Translations under genes and position numbers: made by a program
In this document: in pieces, positions 6,736 to 14,120 of the stretch
How the letters are laid out: the number at the start of each line of letters is the position of its first letter
How positions within the stretch are numbered: position 1 is the first letter of the stretch
DNA from: a virus
Strand: one strand, 5' to 3'
Virus record (IMG/VR): IMGVR_UViG_3300015371_000009
Span: 23,983-87,982 of that record
Length of the DNA: 64,000 nt
The notes under the pieces: generated by a model
The model's input: the letters and a program-made list of their open reading frames with translations, nothing else
Told to the model about the DNA's origin: nothing
Database searches by the model: none

Positions 6736-8874
6736 GTGGCGACCATTTCCGACGCTGGTCATGCCCTTGCGGCGCTGATCGAGCCCGTAGCGCGCCTGCT
6801 GCTGGGCGAGCCGAACACGCGGCTGTCATCCGATCATGAACTTCGTTACGGCAGCCGCGGCAGTTTTTCGATCGATCTGCAAAAAGGTGTTTGGCACGAC
6901 CACGAAACCGGCGAAGGCGGTGGCGTGCTCGATCTGGTGCAACGTGAGACTGGGCTGACCGAAGCGCGCCGTTGCGTGCAGTGGCTGGAAGAGGCCGGCT
7001 TTGATCTTGAGCGCGAGCAGCCGCCGCGCAAGGGCAAGCCCAAGCCCAAGGACAAAGATAACGGCAAGGGCTCGCACTTCAACATCGTTGCCACCTATGA
7101 CTACACCGACGAAATCGGTCATCTGCTGTTTCAGGTTTGTCGGCTCGATCCGAAAGATTTCCGCCAGCGCAAGCCTGATCATGGTGGCTGGTCGTGGTCG
7201 GTGCGCGGCGTGCGCAACGTGCCATACCGATTGCCGGAGCTGCTTGAGCAATTGGCGGAGCAGCATGTTGTGTTCGTGGTCGAGGGTGAAAAGGACGCCA
7301 ACAATCTTTGGCAGCTCGGCATTCCGGCGACCACCAATGCCGGCGGCGCCGGCAAGTGGCGTGCGGAGCTGAACGAATTTTTTTCCGGCGCCGACGTGGT
7401 GATCATCGAAGACAACGACCCACAGAAAAAACATCCGAAGACCGGCGAGCTGATGTTTCATGACGATGGCCGGCCGATCCTGCCCGGCCAGGATCACGCG
7501 CAAGCGGTGGCCGCGGCGCTCGACGGCATCGCCACACGGGTGCGGGTGCTGAAGCTCGTGCAATTTTGGCCGGCGATGCCGCTCAAGGGCGACGTTTCCG
7601 ATTGGCTCGAGCACGGCGGCGGTTCGCCCGAGATGCTGTTCGAAATTATCGAGCAGCTGCCGGATTGGCGGCCACCGGCCAAGCCACCAGAGCAGCAACC
7701 ACCGCCGCCCGAATGGGGCGAGCTGCCCGCGGTCAGCGATCTGCCGCCGCTCGACGTCATGGATTTGGTGGCGCTGCAGGGCGTGCCGGTGCCGCTGCAG
7801 CGCTGGCAAGTGCCGGGACTGGTGCCGTCCTGCAATGTCAGCCTGCTGTCAGGCGACGGCGGCATCGGCAAAACATTGCTGATGCAACAGCTCGCGGTCG
7901 CCACCGTGCTCGGTCGTGACTGGATCGGATTGTTGCCTGAACCAGGTCCGGTGCTGCTGATTTCAGCGGAGGATGACGTCAACGAAATTCATTTTCGGCT
8001 GGACAAAATTATCCGCCGCTATGGTGCGAGCTGGACCGACCTCAAAGACCTCCACATTATTTCGCTGGCCGGCAAGGACGCAGCGTTCGCGGTCGCCGGC
8101 AACAATCACATCGTCAAACCCACATTGCTCTGGTTTGCGATCTGTGAACTGGCCCGGCGTATCCGACCGAAAATGATCGGCATCGATACCGCGGCCGACG
8201 TGTTCTTGGTCGAGGAGCGCGATCGCGCGCAAGCCCGGCAATGCATCTCGCTGTTGCGCGGCCTCAGCATGGAAGTCAACGCCGCAACGCTGCTGCTGTC
8301 ACATCCAAGTTTGCACGGCATTCAATCGGGCAGTGGCCAGAGCGGCTCAACCGGATGGAATAATTCGGTGCGCTCGCGGCTCTACCTCTACACGCCGCAG
8401 GATGACGAAATCGCGACAAGCAAAGACATTCGCGTGCTCGAAACCAAAAAAGCCAACTACACCGCGCACGGCCAACAGGTCCGGTTGAAATGGAATGAAG
8501 GCCTGTTCGAGCTTGAGAGCAGCGGGCAACCGCAAACCGCCTACGACAAGGCGTCGGTCGAACAACGCGCGCTGTCAATTTTCAAGGCGCTGCTCAACGT
8601 CCACAACAACGGCGACATCCCGGTCAGCGCCACCATGGGCGCCCGCAATTACGCGCCAACGGTGTTCGCCAGAATGGATCAAGCAAAGCTGCTGGCACCC
8701 AATCACAAGGGACGAATGAACCTCCTGCGCGACGCAATGTACGCCCTGCTGAAGACCGGCGAGGTGGCCAACGGCCAGGGTCCAGCCTGGAAACCGCCCT
8801 CAAAACAGACCGCGTGCCTCTACACGGTGAAGTTGCCGGAGCCTGAATTTATCCAGGAGGAGTTGAAAATATGA
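6736..8874 (+). CDS. Primase-helicase (TOPRIM plus RepA-type AAA ATPase)
   Basis: Start GTG 6736 follows AGGAAGGTG. The 712-residue product has an N-terminal region reading 'GVWHDHETGEGGGVLDLV' typical of phage primase N-termini. A TOPRIM-like motif VVEGEKD lies near 181-187, with an IIEDND acidic pair downstream. A RepA/AAA_25 helicase core follows, with Walker A GDGGIGKT near 373-380 and Walker B PKMIGID near 478. It would unwind and prime phage DNA. Its stop overlaps the next ATG, and a repeat-rich possible origin follows at once. Confidence 0.85.
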   Translation: MATISDAGHALAALIEPVARLLLGEPNTRLSSDHELRYGSRGSFSIDLQKGVWHDHETGEGGGVLDLVQRETGLTEARRCVQWLEEAGFDLEREQPPRKGKPKPKDKDNGKGSHFNIVATYDYTDEIGHLLFQVCRLDPKDFRQRKPDHGGWSWSVRGVRNVPYRLPELLEQLAEQHVVFVVEGEKDANNLWQLGIPATTNAGGAGKWRAELNEFFSGADVVIIEDNDPQKKHPKTGELMFHDDGRPILPGQDHAQAVAAALDGIATRVRVLKLVQFWPAMPLKGDVSDWLEHGGGSPEMLFEIIEQLPDWRPPAKPPEQQPPPPEWGELPAVSDLPPLDVMDLVALQGVPVPLQRWQVPGLVPSCNVSLLSGDGGIGKTLLMQQLAVATVLGRDWIGLLPEPGPVLLISAEDDVNEIHFRLDKIIRRYGASWTDLKDLHIISLAGKDAAFAVAGNNHIVKPTLLWFAICELARRIRPKMIGIDTAADVFLVEERDRAQARQCISLLRGLSMEVNAATLLLSHPSLHGIQSGSGQSGSTGWNNSVRSRLYLYTPQDDEIATSKDIRVLETKKANYTAHGQQVRLKWNEGLFELESSGQPQTAYDKASVEQRALSIFKALLNVHNNGDIPVSATMGARNYAPTVFARMDQAKLLAPNHKGRMNLLRDAMYALLKTGEVANGQGPAWKPPSKQTACLYTVKLPEPEFIQEELKI

Positions 8875-9152
8875 CTGCCGCACCTTCCGCACCCCCTGCC
8901 GCACCCCCTGCTTCACCGGGTGTCGCACCCCCTGCCGTACCCCCTGCCGCACGTCGAAAAAGCTGCCGCACCCCCTGCCGCACCCCCTGTGCCTCTGTCC
9001 CCTTATATATCCTAGCGCGTTCGCTACGGCGTAACGCGCGCCTCATAGAGGCGCACGCCTTGCTCACGCTGCATTGCGGTAGATCGGTCAGTGATGCTGA
9101 CCGTTATGAACTAACCCCGACGATTGTTCATAACGGCGAGGTGCGATCATGA
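8871..9152 (+). CDS. Ala/Pro-repeat small protein
   Basis: This ORF overlaps the helicase stop (ATGA at 8871) and the next start (ATGA at 9149), which supports translation. The first 30 residues are an APPAAPPA-type repeat, followed by RRKSCRTPCRTPCAS and a more ordinary C-terminal half. The N-terminal part is encoded by 12-bp direct repeats that may instead act as DNA sites (see 8875-8989). No domain recognised. Confidence 0.45.
   Translation: MTAAPSAPPAAPPASPGVAPPAVPPAARRKSCRTPCRTPCASVPLYILARSLRRNARLIEAHALLTLHCGRSVSDADRYELTPTIVHNGEVRS
8875..8989. repeat. 12-bp direct repeats, possible origin iterons
   Basis: Units of consensus CCGCACCCCCTG occur at 8887-8898, 8899-8910, 8923-8934, 8935-8946, 8966-8977 and 8978-8989, with degenerate units between. 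The array starts where the helicase-primase gene ends. Rep-type helicases often act at nearby iterons, so this is a candidate origin. It could also simply be the coding repeat of an Ala-Pro tract. Confidence 0.5.
9015..9054. other. Two overlapping hairpins after the repeat array
   Basis: GCGCGTT (9015-9021) pairs with AACGCGC (9033-9039) around an 11-nt loop. GCGCCTC (9038-9044) pairs with GAGGCGC (9048-9054) around ATA. The two share bases and cannot form fully together. AGCGCGTTCGCT (9014-9025) recurs at 10423-10434. They are candidate parts of an origin or a regulatory RNA. Confidence 0.45.
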
Positions 9153-9454
9153 CCCGCCGCACCCTGCCGCAGCGCCGGCATGCCGAAACTTTTGAATTGA
9201 AGTTCGGCGCCAATCAAACCGTCTTCCAGGTCACGCTGGGACGCTACGCCAACGGCGACCTTGGCGAGGTCTTCATCAGCAACGCCAAAGCTGGCAGTGA
9301 GCTGGATGCAATCGCTCGAGATGCTGCGGTGTTGTTGTCGATCGCGATCCAATTCGGAATTCCGCTCGACGTCATGCGCCATGCGATCACGCGCGAAGCA
9401 AGCGGTGCCGCCTCCACGATTATCGGCACGCTGCTCGATCGGCTGGAGGCGTGA
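9149..9454 (+). CDS. TSCPD-domain protein
   Basis: The 101-residue product begins with LPQRRHAETFELKFG and continues through a 'GDLGEVFISNAKAGSELDAIARDAA' region to a C-terminal helix pair ending IIGTLLDRLEA. This is the layout of the TSCPD family, related to the C-terminal part of B12-dependent ribonucleotide reductases and common as a small gene in alphaproteobacterial phages. A nucleotide-metabolism link is known for the family; the exact role is not. It is coupled to both neighbours by short overlaps. Confidence 0.7.
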   Translation: MTRRTLPQRRHAETFELKFGANQTVFQVTLGRYANGDLGEVFISNAKAGSELDAIARDAAVLLSIAIQFGIPLDVMRHAITREASGAASTIIGTLLDRLEA

Positions 9455-9455
9455 C

Positions 9456-9641
9456 GTGAAGATCATCCAGCACCCAGCGATGAAACCGGGACTCGTCGCG
9501 CTGCGACGTCGACACAAAATCGTTTGGATGGGTCCGCTGTCGCTGGCAGCACCGTGGACCAAGGTCGAGTGCGACGCCATCATCGTGTCGCCAGAAGACT
9601 ACGCCAAAATAAAACAGCTCGCCGAAGAGGACATGCAATGA
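9456..9641 (+). CDS. Small early protein (61 aa)
   Basis: The start is GTG 9456, one base after the previous stop, and the stop overlaps ATG 9638. The product is basic at its N-terminus with a WMGPLSLAAPWTKVECDAIIVSPEDYAKIKQLAEE body. No family recognised. Tight packing between the TSCPD and NusG-like genes supports it as real. Confidence 0.5.
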   Translation: MKIIQHPAMKPGLVALRRRHKIVWMGPLSLAAPWTKVECDAIIVSPEDYAKIKQLAEEDMQ

Positions 9642-9841
9642 CCTGGTTTGGGTATCGGCTTTCGATGTGGGGCCCGCCGCTCGCGTTCAAAACCGAAGTG
9701 CAGCCGTCGGCCAATCTCACACCGGTCACGCGATACGATCACGAATATCCCAATCGACAAATTCGCAAGCTCACTGATGCCGACGCGGCGTTGACGATCG
9801 ATGCGTTGAAGCAAAAATTTCCGTACGTGAGGGAAGCATGA
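9638..9841 (+). CDS. Small early protein (67 aa)
   Basis: The start is ATG 9638, overlapping the upstream stop (ATGA), and the stop overlaps the NusG-like start at 9838 (ATGA). The product is soluble and ends in a helix (DADAALTIDALKQKFPYVRE). No family recognised. Probably translated as part of the early operon. Confidence 0.5.
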   Translation: MTWFGYRLSMWGPPLAFKTEVQPSANLTPVTRYDHEYPNRQIRKLTDADAALTIDALKQKFPYVREA

Positions 9842-10308
9842 GCTACTGGGCCGTTGCTCAGACCGAACCGCAGCGCGAGCACATCGCGCGAGTGTTCCTG
9901 ATGCGTCACGGCTATGAGACTTACGCGCCGAGAGTCAAAATTCAGGGACGTGTGGCGCGGCTGTTCCCGACCTATATTTTCATCCGGATAGTCGACCGCT
10001 GGTATCCCGCGCGGTGGTCCATCGGCATCCAACGGATTCTGATGGCCGGTGAGGTCCCGGCAAAAGTCCCGGAGCGCGTCTTGAAGGATTTACGCGAGCG
10101 CGACAGCGGTGGCTTCGTGAAGCTGCCGCCAGCGAACAGATTGCGCATTGGCGCAAAAATGCGCGTCCTGCGCGGACCGTTTGCGGGCCACATCGGCCTT
10201 CACGACGGAATGTCCGGAGCTGACCGGCAACGCGTGCTGCTCGAGCTTTTGGGCCAGCACGTCAGCGTGGAAATGCCGGCGCGCGATATTGTGCCGTTGC
10301 CGTATTGA
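9838..10308 (+). CDS. NusG/RfaH-like transcription factor
   Basis: The 156-residue product starts YWAVAQTEPQREHIARVFL and continues LFPTYIFIRI, the usual NGN-domain pattern. A KOW-type segment near residues 102-125 reads LRIGAKMRVLRGPFAGHIGL. NusG paralogues bind RNA polymerase and suppress pausing or termination. It sits immediately before a structured non-coding region and the packaging genes, which suggests it promotes read-through into late genes. That last point is inference. Confidence 0.82.
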   Translation: MSYWAVAQTEPQREHIARVFLMRHGYETYAPRVKIQGRVARLFPTYIFIRIVDRWYPARWSIGIQRILMAGEVPAKVPERVLKDLRERDSGGFVKLPPANRLRIGAKMRVLRGPFAGHIGLHDGMSGADRQRVLLELLGQHVSVEMPARDIVPLPY

Positions 10309-10355
10309 GCCCACCGCCGCTTGCGTCTGCAACGGTCTTGCGCTACTAGCGAAAC

Positions 10356-10458
10356 ACCCAACCGAAAAAAATGGCTTTGCTGCTCAAGCGGATGGCTCGA
10401 AAACCGAGTCCCGCCGGTGTGCAGCGCGTTCGCTCCCGTAGCGGTTTTTCGGTTGGGT
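10356..10458. ncRNA. Structured region: 14-bp inverted repeat, 75-nt loop
   Basis: ACCCAACCGAAAAA (10356-10369) is perfectly complementary to TTTTTCGGTTGGGT (10445-10458). Inside the loop, GCTGC (10379-10383) can pair with GCAGC (10421-10425), GGCTC with GAGTC, and AGCG-CGTT-CGCT forms a small hairpin. No ORF here looks real. A structured RNA or DNA site between the NusG-like gene and the packaging genes is likely; its class is not known to me. Confidence 0.5.
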
Positions 10459-10478
10459 AGTTTACCGCTGCGGCTCTC

Positions 10479-10570
10479 GGTGCTAGGCGCCTTGTCCTCC
10501 CTCCTCCGACCCAGCTCGCGGCAAAGTCCCCCGATTTTTCCCGCATGCGCGGTCATTGGCGCCTAGCACC
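10479..10570. ncRNA. Structured region: 13-bp inverted repeat, 66-nt loop
   Basis: GGTGCTAGGCGCC (10479-10491) is perfectly complementary to GGCGCCTAGCACC (10558-10570). The loop contains a smaller CCGC-ATGC-GCGG hairpin. It follows the 10356-10458 structure by 20 nt, so the two probably form one element in the 370-bp non-coding stretch before the HNH gene. Confidence 0.5.
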
Positions 10571-10678
10571 AATTTTCCCAGTTTGTTCTCGGTGCCCGGA
10601 TTTTCGGGTAATTTCATATCCACGGTCGGGTTGCTGTTCCGTTCACGCCTGCCGATTTAATTTCCACTGGGGCGGACC

Positions 10679-10993
10679 ATGTTCGGACGAAAGCCCCCTC
10701 ACGATGAGTGGTACGGCACGGCCCGCTGGAAAAAGCGCCGTCGTGCGCAGCTGCTCCGTGAACCGCTGTGCGCCATGTGTTTGGCCAAGGCTTTGGTGGT
10801 GCCGGCGGAGGTGGCCGACCACGTCATCCCCCACAGGGGTGACCCGAAACTGTTTTGGTTTGGGAAGCTCCAGTCCCTATGCGCCAACCATCACAACAGC
10901 GCTAAAAAGGAAATGGAAACAAGGGGTTATGCCTCAGACATTGGCATAGATGGGTATCCTATCGATCCCATGCACCCTGCAAATCGTGTTTAG
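10679..10993 (+). CDS. HNH endonuclease, terminase-associated
   Basis: The 104-residue product has the HNH layout CAMC (about 33-36), ADHVIPH (about 47-53) and CANHHN (about 68-73), with an N-terminal 'YGTARWKKRRRAQLL' common to phage HNH proteins encoded beside terminases. In HK97-like phages such proteins help cos cleavage and packaging. Start ATG 10679 directly follows GGGGCGGACC. Next is a 457-bp gap and then terS. Confidence 0.82.
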   Translation: MFGRKPPHDEWYGTARWKKRRRAQLLREPLCAMCLAKALVVPAEVADHVIPHRGDPKLFWFGKLQSLCANHHNSAKKEMETRGYASDIGIDGYPIDPMHPANRV

Positions 10994-11008
10994 GAACAAG
11001 GACTTACA

Positions 11009-11037
11009 CCTACAACCCTGCCGTGCTGGCCTATATA
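11009..11037 (+). promoter_or_regulatory. Plus-strand operator-promoter of the regulon design
   Basis: CCTACA (11009-11014), 4 nt, a degenerate 13-mer TGCCGTGCTGGCC (11019-11031) and TATATA (11032-11037) reproduce the layout of the minus-strand promoters, with a weaker -35. It points towards the terminase genes. A second operator GGTCATTTTGACC lies downstream at 11108-11120. Confidence 0.55.
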
Positions 11038-11107
11038 CGTGCACAGTGTTGACACAATCCCACAACCTAGAGTTCTAAGGGGTTCCGAGTGCGCAACTTT
11101 ATTTCGA

Positions 11108-11120
11108 GGTCATTTTGACC
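11108..11120. promoter_or_regulatory. 13-bp operator copy (GGTCATTTTGACC)
   Basis: A perfect GGYCA-N3-TGRCC site with no -35 or -10 next to it. It lies about 70 nt downstream of the 11009-11037 promoter, where a bound repressor could act as a roadblock. Confidence 0.55.
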
Positions 11121-11450
11121 GTTGCAAGCCATTGATTTGATTGAGGAAATAGCGCTGCGTTTTCGGGAAAAAGATTGAACAATATCAATGGGTTACAAAG
11201 TGGGTTTGGGTCCATTCAATAGGAAGGGCGTGGGTGAGCTGTAATCGCGACCCATTCCCTTCCTTCGTCCAGGGGGGCCGGGCCGCATGGGCGGCCAGCT
11301 GCGGCCAGCTGGCAAGGCATGGGGCCGGGGGGGATGTCCAAATTAAAATAGATAGGACAGAATTCCAGCGCGGCGGCGCTGCAAAATTTCCATTTCACAA
11401 AGGGGGTCGTTTGGGGTTTTTTCTTCCAAAGTTCCAACAATGAGGCGCAA

Positions 11451-12266
11451 ATGCGGCACAAGCCTAAAAAGGGCATACGACAGGTTGCAAAGGGTTGTGC
11501 CGGGGAACCCGAGGAACTTGGTCTGCAACCTGTAGCATACACTGCGGAACTTCCTGGCGATCGCCCGCCCGCCCCGGAATGGTTTGAGGCTGACGAACGC
11601 GCCGAATGGACTGCCATTGTCGACCGCATGCCTTCGGGCTGGTTTACGCGCGAGACACATCAATTGCTTGCCGAGTTGTGCACGTTGACGTGCCTGTCCC
11701 GGAAGGTGACCGAGGAGTTGCAGGCGGTTCGGCAGAGGTCGCTTTCGATCCCCGCGCACATGGCTGACTTCGGTCGGCTGACCACGATGAAAATCCGGCT
11801 GACCAGCGCGATGGCGAACGTCGCGTCGAAGCTGCGCCTGACCCATCGAAGCCGCTACGACGCGAGAGCCGCAGCCGATGCCGAAAAGAAGGGCACTCGA
11901 CACCAAAAACCGTGGGAGCTTGGGCGCGGAGATAATCCAATGGATCGAAGCCGCGTGCTTCGTCCCGGAGGGCGCGCTAGTTGGCCAGCCGCTGATTCTG
12001 GCGCCGTGGCAGCGCCGCGAGATAATCAGAATCTACGACAACCCCGCGGGGACCAGGCGCGCGATCCTGTCGTTCGGCCGCAAGAATGGCAAAACCGCGC
12101 TGGCCGCGCTGCTGATGCTGGTGCACTTGCTGGGCCCGTGCCGGCGGATCAACAGCCAACTATTCAGCACGGCTCAGAGCCGCGACCAGGCGGCGCTGAT
12201 CTTTCGGCTGGCAGCGAAAATTGTGCGCATGTCGCCGATATTGTCGGCGGCGACCGTGATCCGTGA
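11451..12266 (+). CDS. terS: Terminase small subunit (P27-like)
   Basis: Residues 40-145 read like P27-family terminase small subunits: PAPEWFEADERAEWTAIV, then a helical body, then LTHRSRYDARAAADAEKKG. These proteins bind the packaging site and recruit TerL. The recognisable part ends near 'HQKPWELG' (about 11920), but the frame has no stop until 12266 and so overlaps terL by 389 nt. The extra residues read like a shadow of terL. A lost stop codon or a sequence error is likely. Confidence 0.75.
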   Translation: MRHKPKKGIRQVAKGCAGEPEELGLQPVAYTAELPGDRPPAPEWFEADERAEWTAIVDRMPSGWFTRETHQLLAELCTLTCLSRKVTEELQAVRQRSLSIPAHMADFGRLTTMKIRLTSAMANVASKLRLTHRSRYDARAAADAEKKGTRHQKPWELGRGDNPMDRSRVLRPGGRASWPAADSGAVAAPRDNQNLRQPRGDQARDPVVRPQEWQNRAGRAADAGALAGPVPADQQPTIQHGSEPRPGGADLSAGSENCAHVADIVGGDRDP

Positions 12267-13425
12267 AGGATCGAAGCAGCTGATCTGCGAGGAGGTTGGC
12301 AGCGTCTATCGCGCACTGAGTGCCGAGGTGCCGACCGCGTTCGGCTTGTCGCCAAGCTTCACGATCCACGATGAGCTGGGCCAAGTCCGCGGTCCGCGCT
12401 ACGCGCTGTACGAAGCGCTCGAGACAGCGACCGGCGCGCAGTCCGATCCACTCTCAATCATCATCAGCACGCAAGCGCGCACCGACGCGGATTTGCTTTC
12501 GATCCTGATCGATGACGCGTTGCGCGGCGACGATCCCTCGACCGTGGTTTCGCTTTACACCGCCCCGATGGATGCCGATCCGTTTGCGCTCGAGACACTG
12601 CGGCTGGCGAACCCGGCGCTGGGCAACTTTCTCAACCCACGTGAGGTCATGGCGATGGCCGAGGATGCACGCCGCATGCCCGCGCGCGAACCGGAATTCC
12701 GCAATCTGATTCTCAATCAACGCGTGGAGGCCAACAATCCATTCGTCAAGCCGGCACTCTGGAAAGCTTGCGCCGGCGAGCCGGTCGATCTGCGCGGCCG
12801 CGAAATTTATGCCGGCCTCGATTTGTCGGAGACTTCCGACCTGACCGCGCTGGTGATCATCGGCAAGATCGACAAGGTCTGGCGCGTCCAGCCGACGTTC
12901 TGGCTGCCGGGCGTCGGCCTCGCCGACAAGGCTCGAGCCGATCGCGTGCCGTACGACACCTGGGCCAACAAAGGCTTCCTGCTGACGACGCCGGGCAAGT
13001 CGGTGGACTACGAGTTTGTTGCGCACTTCCTACGCAACGAATTGTTTGAAAAATACAAGGTCAAAAAAATTGCGTTCGATCGCTGGAATTTCAAACATCT
13101 CAAACCGTGGTTGCTCAACGCCGGGCTGAGCGAAAAGCTTGTCACTGACACGTTCGTCGAGTTCGGTCAGGGCACGCAGTCCATGTCACCGGCGCTGCGC
13201 GAGTTGGAGTCGATGATCCTTGAGCGGCAAATCCAACATCCGGATAACCCCGTGCTCAACATGTGCGCCAGCAACGCGGTCGTGGAAGGCAACGACAGCT
13301 CGAACCGCAAGCTTTCAAAGAAGCGCTCAAGCGGCCGGATCGACGGCATGGTTGCGCTTGCGATGGCCGTCGGCGTGGCGCCGCTGAAGGCGAAGGCGAT
13401 CGACATCTCGGCGCTCATTGGCTGA
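11878..13425 (+). CDS. terL: Terminase large subunit (HK97/Terminase_1 type)
   Basis: The 515-residue packaging motor has Walker A GRKNGKT near residues 67-73 and Walker B FTIHDEL near 161-167. The C-terminal RNase H-like nuclease has YAGLDLSETSDLTALV, FDRWNF and a final SGRIDGMVALAMA helix. It translocates DNA into the prohead and cuts it. The start at ATG 11878 lies inside the terS frame. Its last codons (KAIDISALIG, stop) are duplicated at 13957-13989 beyond a minus-strand gene. Confidence 0.93.
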   Translation: MPKRRALDTKNRGSLGAEIIQWIEAACFVPEGALVGQPLILAPWQRREIIRIYDNPAGTRRAILSFGRKNGKTALAALLMLVHLLGPCRRINSQLFSTAQSRDQAALIFRLAAKIVRMSPILSAATVIREGSKQLICEEVGSVYRALSAEVPTAFGLSPSFTIHDELGQVRGPRYALYEALETATGAQSDPLSIIISTQARTDADLLSILIDDALRGDDPSTVVSLYTAPMDADPFALETLRLANPALGNFLNPREVMAMAEDARRMPAREPEFRNLILNQRVEANNPFVKPALWKACAGEPVDLRGREIYAGLDLSETSDLTALVIIGKIDKVWRVQPTFWLPGVGLADKARADRVPYDTWANKGFLLTTPGKSVDYEFVAHFLRNELFEKYKVKKIAFDRWNFKHLKPWLLNAGLSEKLVTDTFVEFGQGTQSMSPALRELESMILERQIQHPDNPVLNMCASNAVVEGNDSSNRKLSKKRSSGRIDGMVALAMAVGVAPLKAKAIDISALIG

Positions 13426-13431
13426 CGTCGG

Positions 13432-13932
13432 TCACTCAGCCGCGACCAGACGCGGGCGGAACGGCTCGGCTGGCTGCTCGGGCTCGGCTTCCGGTTTGGG
13501 CTTCCGCAGCCGCTTGAGCCGTGATGCCGAGATTTCCCGCGACCGTTTCAACTGGCGCCGTAGCTCGGTGTTCTGTTCTTCGAGATGCCTGTAGCTTTGG
13601 TCGGTCGGGTTGCCCCGCAATACAACATCGAGAGCCTTGCTGGCCCATGCAAACAGGTTGTCGCGGGGCTGTAACGGCTCGACCTGCCAACTGTGGTTCA
13701 AGAAATACTCAGGCACCGTGACTTCGCCGCAGACATGGCTGTGTCCGACTTGCTCGGCCTTGGGAAATCGAAAGCACCAGCCTTCAAGCCTGCCGTGATT
13801 TTTGACGTACTGAACCCACGTGTATTGATCCCAGTCGTCGCCGCATAACCCTTCACATCGGCCAGCTTCACGATCGGCCTTGTGCTGTGGCGGCTCGGTT
13901 GCTCGGAAGTAGCGGCAGATCAAACATGGCAT
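13432..13932 (-). CDS. Cys-rich coiled-coil cargo gene inserted after terL
   Basis: The 166-residue product begins MPCLICRYF with further Cys/His (GRCEGLCG, GWCFRFP, HVCG), suggesting a zinc site over residues 1-75. Residues 110-145 form a charged coiled coil (HLEEQNTELRRQLKRSREI), followed by a Pro/Glu-rich tail. AGGAGGAAACGACC precedes ATG 13932. It is the only minus gene between terL and 19 kb and is flanked by two copies of the terL 3' end, so it looks like a moron. Function unknown. Confidence 0.7.
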   Translation of the reverse strand: MPCLICRYFRATEPPQHKADREAGRCEGLCGDDWDQYTWVQYVKNHGRLEGWCFRFPKAEQVGHSHVCGEVTVPEYFLNHSWQVEPLQPRDNLFAWASKALDVVLRGNPTDQSYRHLEEQNTELRRQLKRSREISASRLKRLRKPKPEAEPEQPAEPFRPRLVAAE

Positions 13933-13956
13933 GGTCGTTTCCTCCTAACGCTCACG

Positions 13957-13989
13957 AAGGCGATCGACATTTCCGCGCTGATCGGATGA
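13957..13989 (+). pseudogene. Second copy of the terL 3' end
   Basis: This 33-bp stretch encodes K-A-I-D-I-S-A-L-I-G-stop, the same peptide as the true terL end (13393-13425). It matches at 28 of 33 bases, and all five differences are at third codon positions. It is best explained as the 3' end of a diverged terL left when the minus-strand gene was inserted by recombination. Confidence 0.8.
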
Positions 13990-14044
13990 TACCGGCCGGG
14001 CACACCGGATGTGGGCGTCACCTGACCATTGGCCCGGCCGGTAT
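13989..14044. terminator. 12-bp inverted repeat after terL region
   Basis: ATACCGGCCGGG (13989-14000) is perfectly complementary to CCCGGCCGGTAT (14033-14044), with a 32-nt loop. There is no U-run, so it is not a classic intrinsic terminator. Its place just after the terL remnant suggests it originally closed the packaging operon. Confidence 0.45.
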
Positions 14045-14120
14045 CCTGGGGTCGGAGGGCAACAGCGCCGTGGATGACATGCATCGCTTGGCCACACCGA
14101 CCTTGCGCAGATCGTAACCC

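Larger units (their letters stand above)
10994..11450. other. Non-coding region before terS; candidate cos/pac and late leader
   Basis: This 457-bp stretch has no convincing gene. It holds an operator-promoter on the plus strand (11009-11037), a consensus operator (11108-11120), a relatively AT-rich central part and a G-rich part with a tandem GCGGCCAGCT GCGGCCAGCT at about 11289-11312. Position between HNH and terS is where cos sites lie in HK97-type phages, but no cleavage site can be proven from sequence alone. Confidence 0.4.

Noticed and set aside
9001-9012. TTATATAT as a regulon -10
   Set aside because: It lacks the GGYCA-N3-TGGCC 13-mer directly upstream and any -35 at 17 nt, so it was not counted as a regulon promoter.
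10372-10460. tRNA-like folding near GGCTC-GAAAACC-GAGTC
   Set aside because: The 7-nt loop has no U33, and no acceptor stem or T-arm of tRNA form can be built; the long 14-bp stem explains the pairing better.
10356-10993. Group I intron with HNH homing nuclease
   Set aside because: No split gene flanks the structure, and the HNH protein is of the terminase-associated type that normally sits before terS.
13887-14117. Plus-strand ORF of 76 residues after terL
   Set aside because: It overlaps the start of the minus cargo gene, the terL remnant and an inverted repeat, and lacks a ribosome site.
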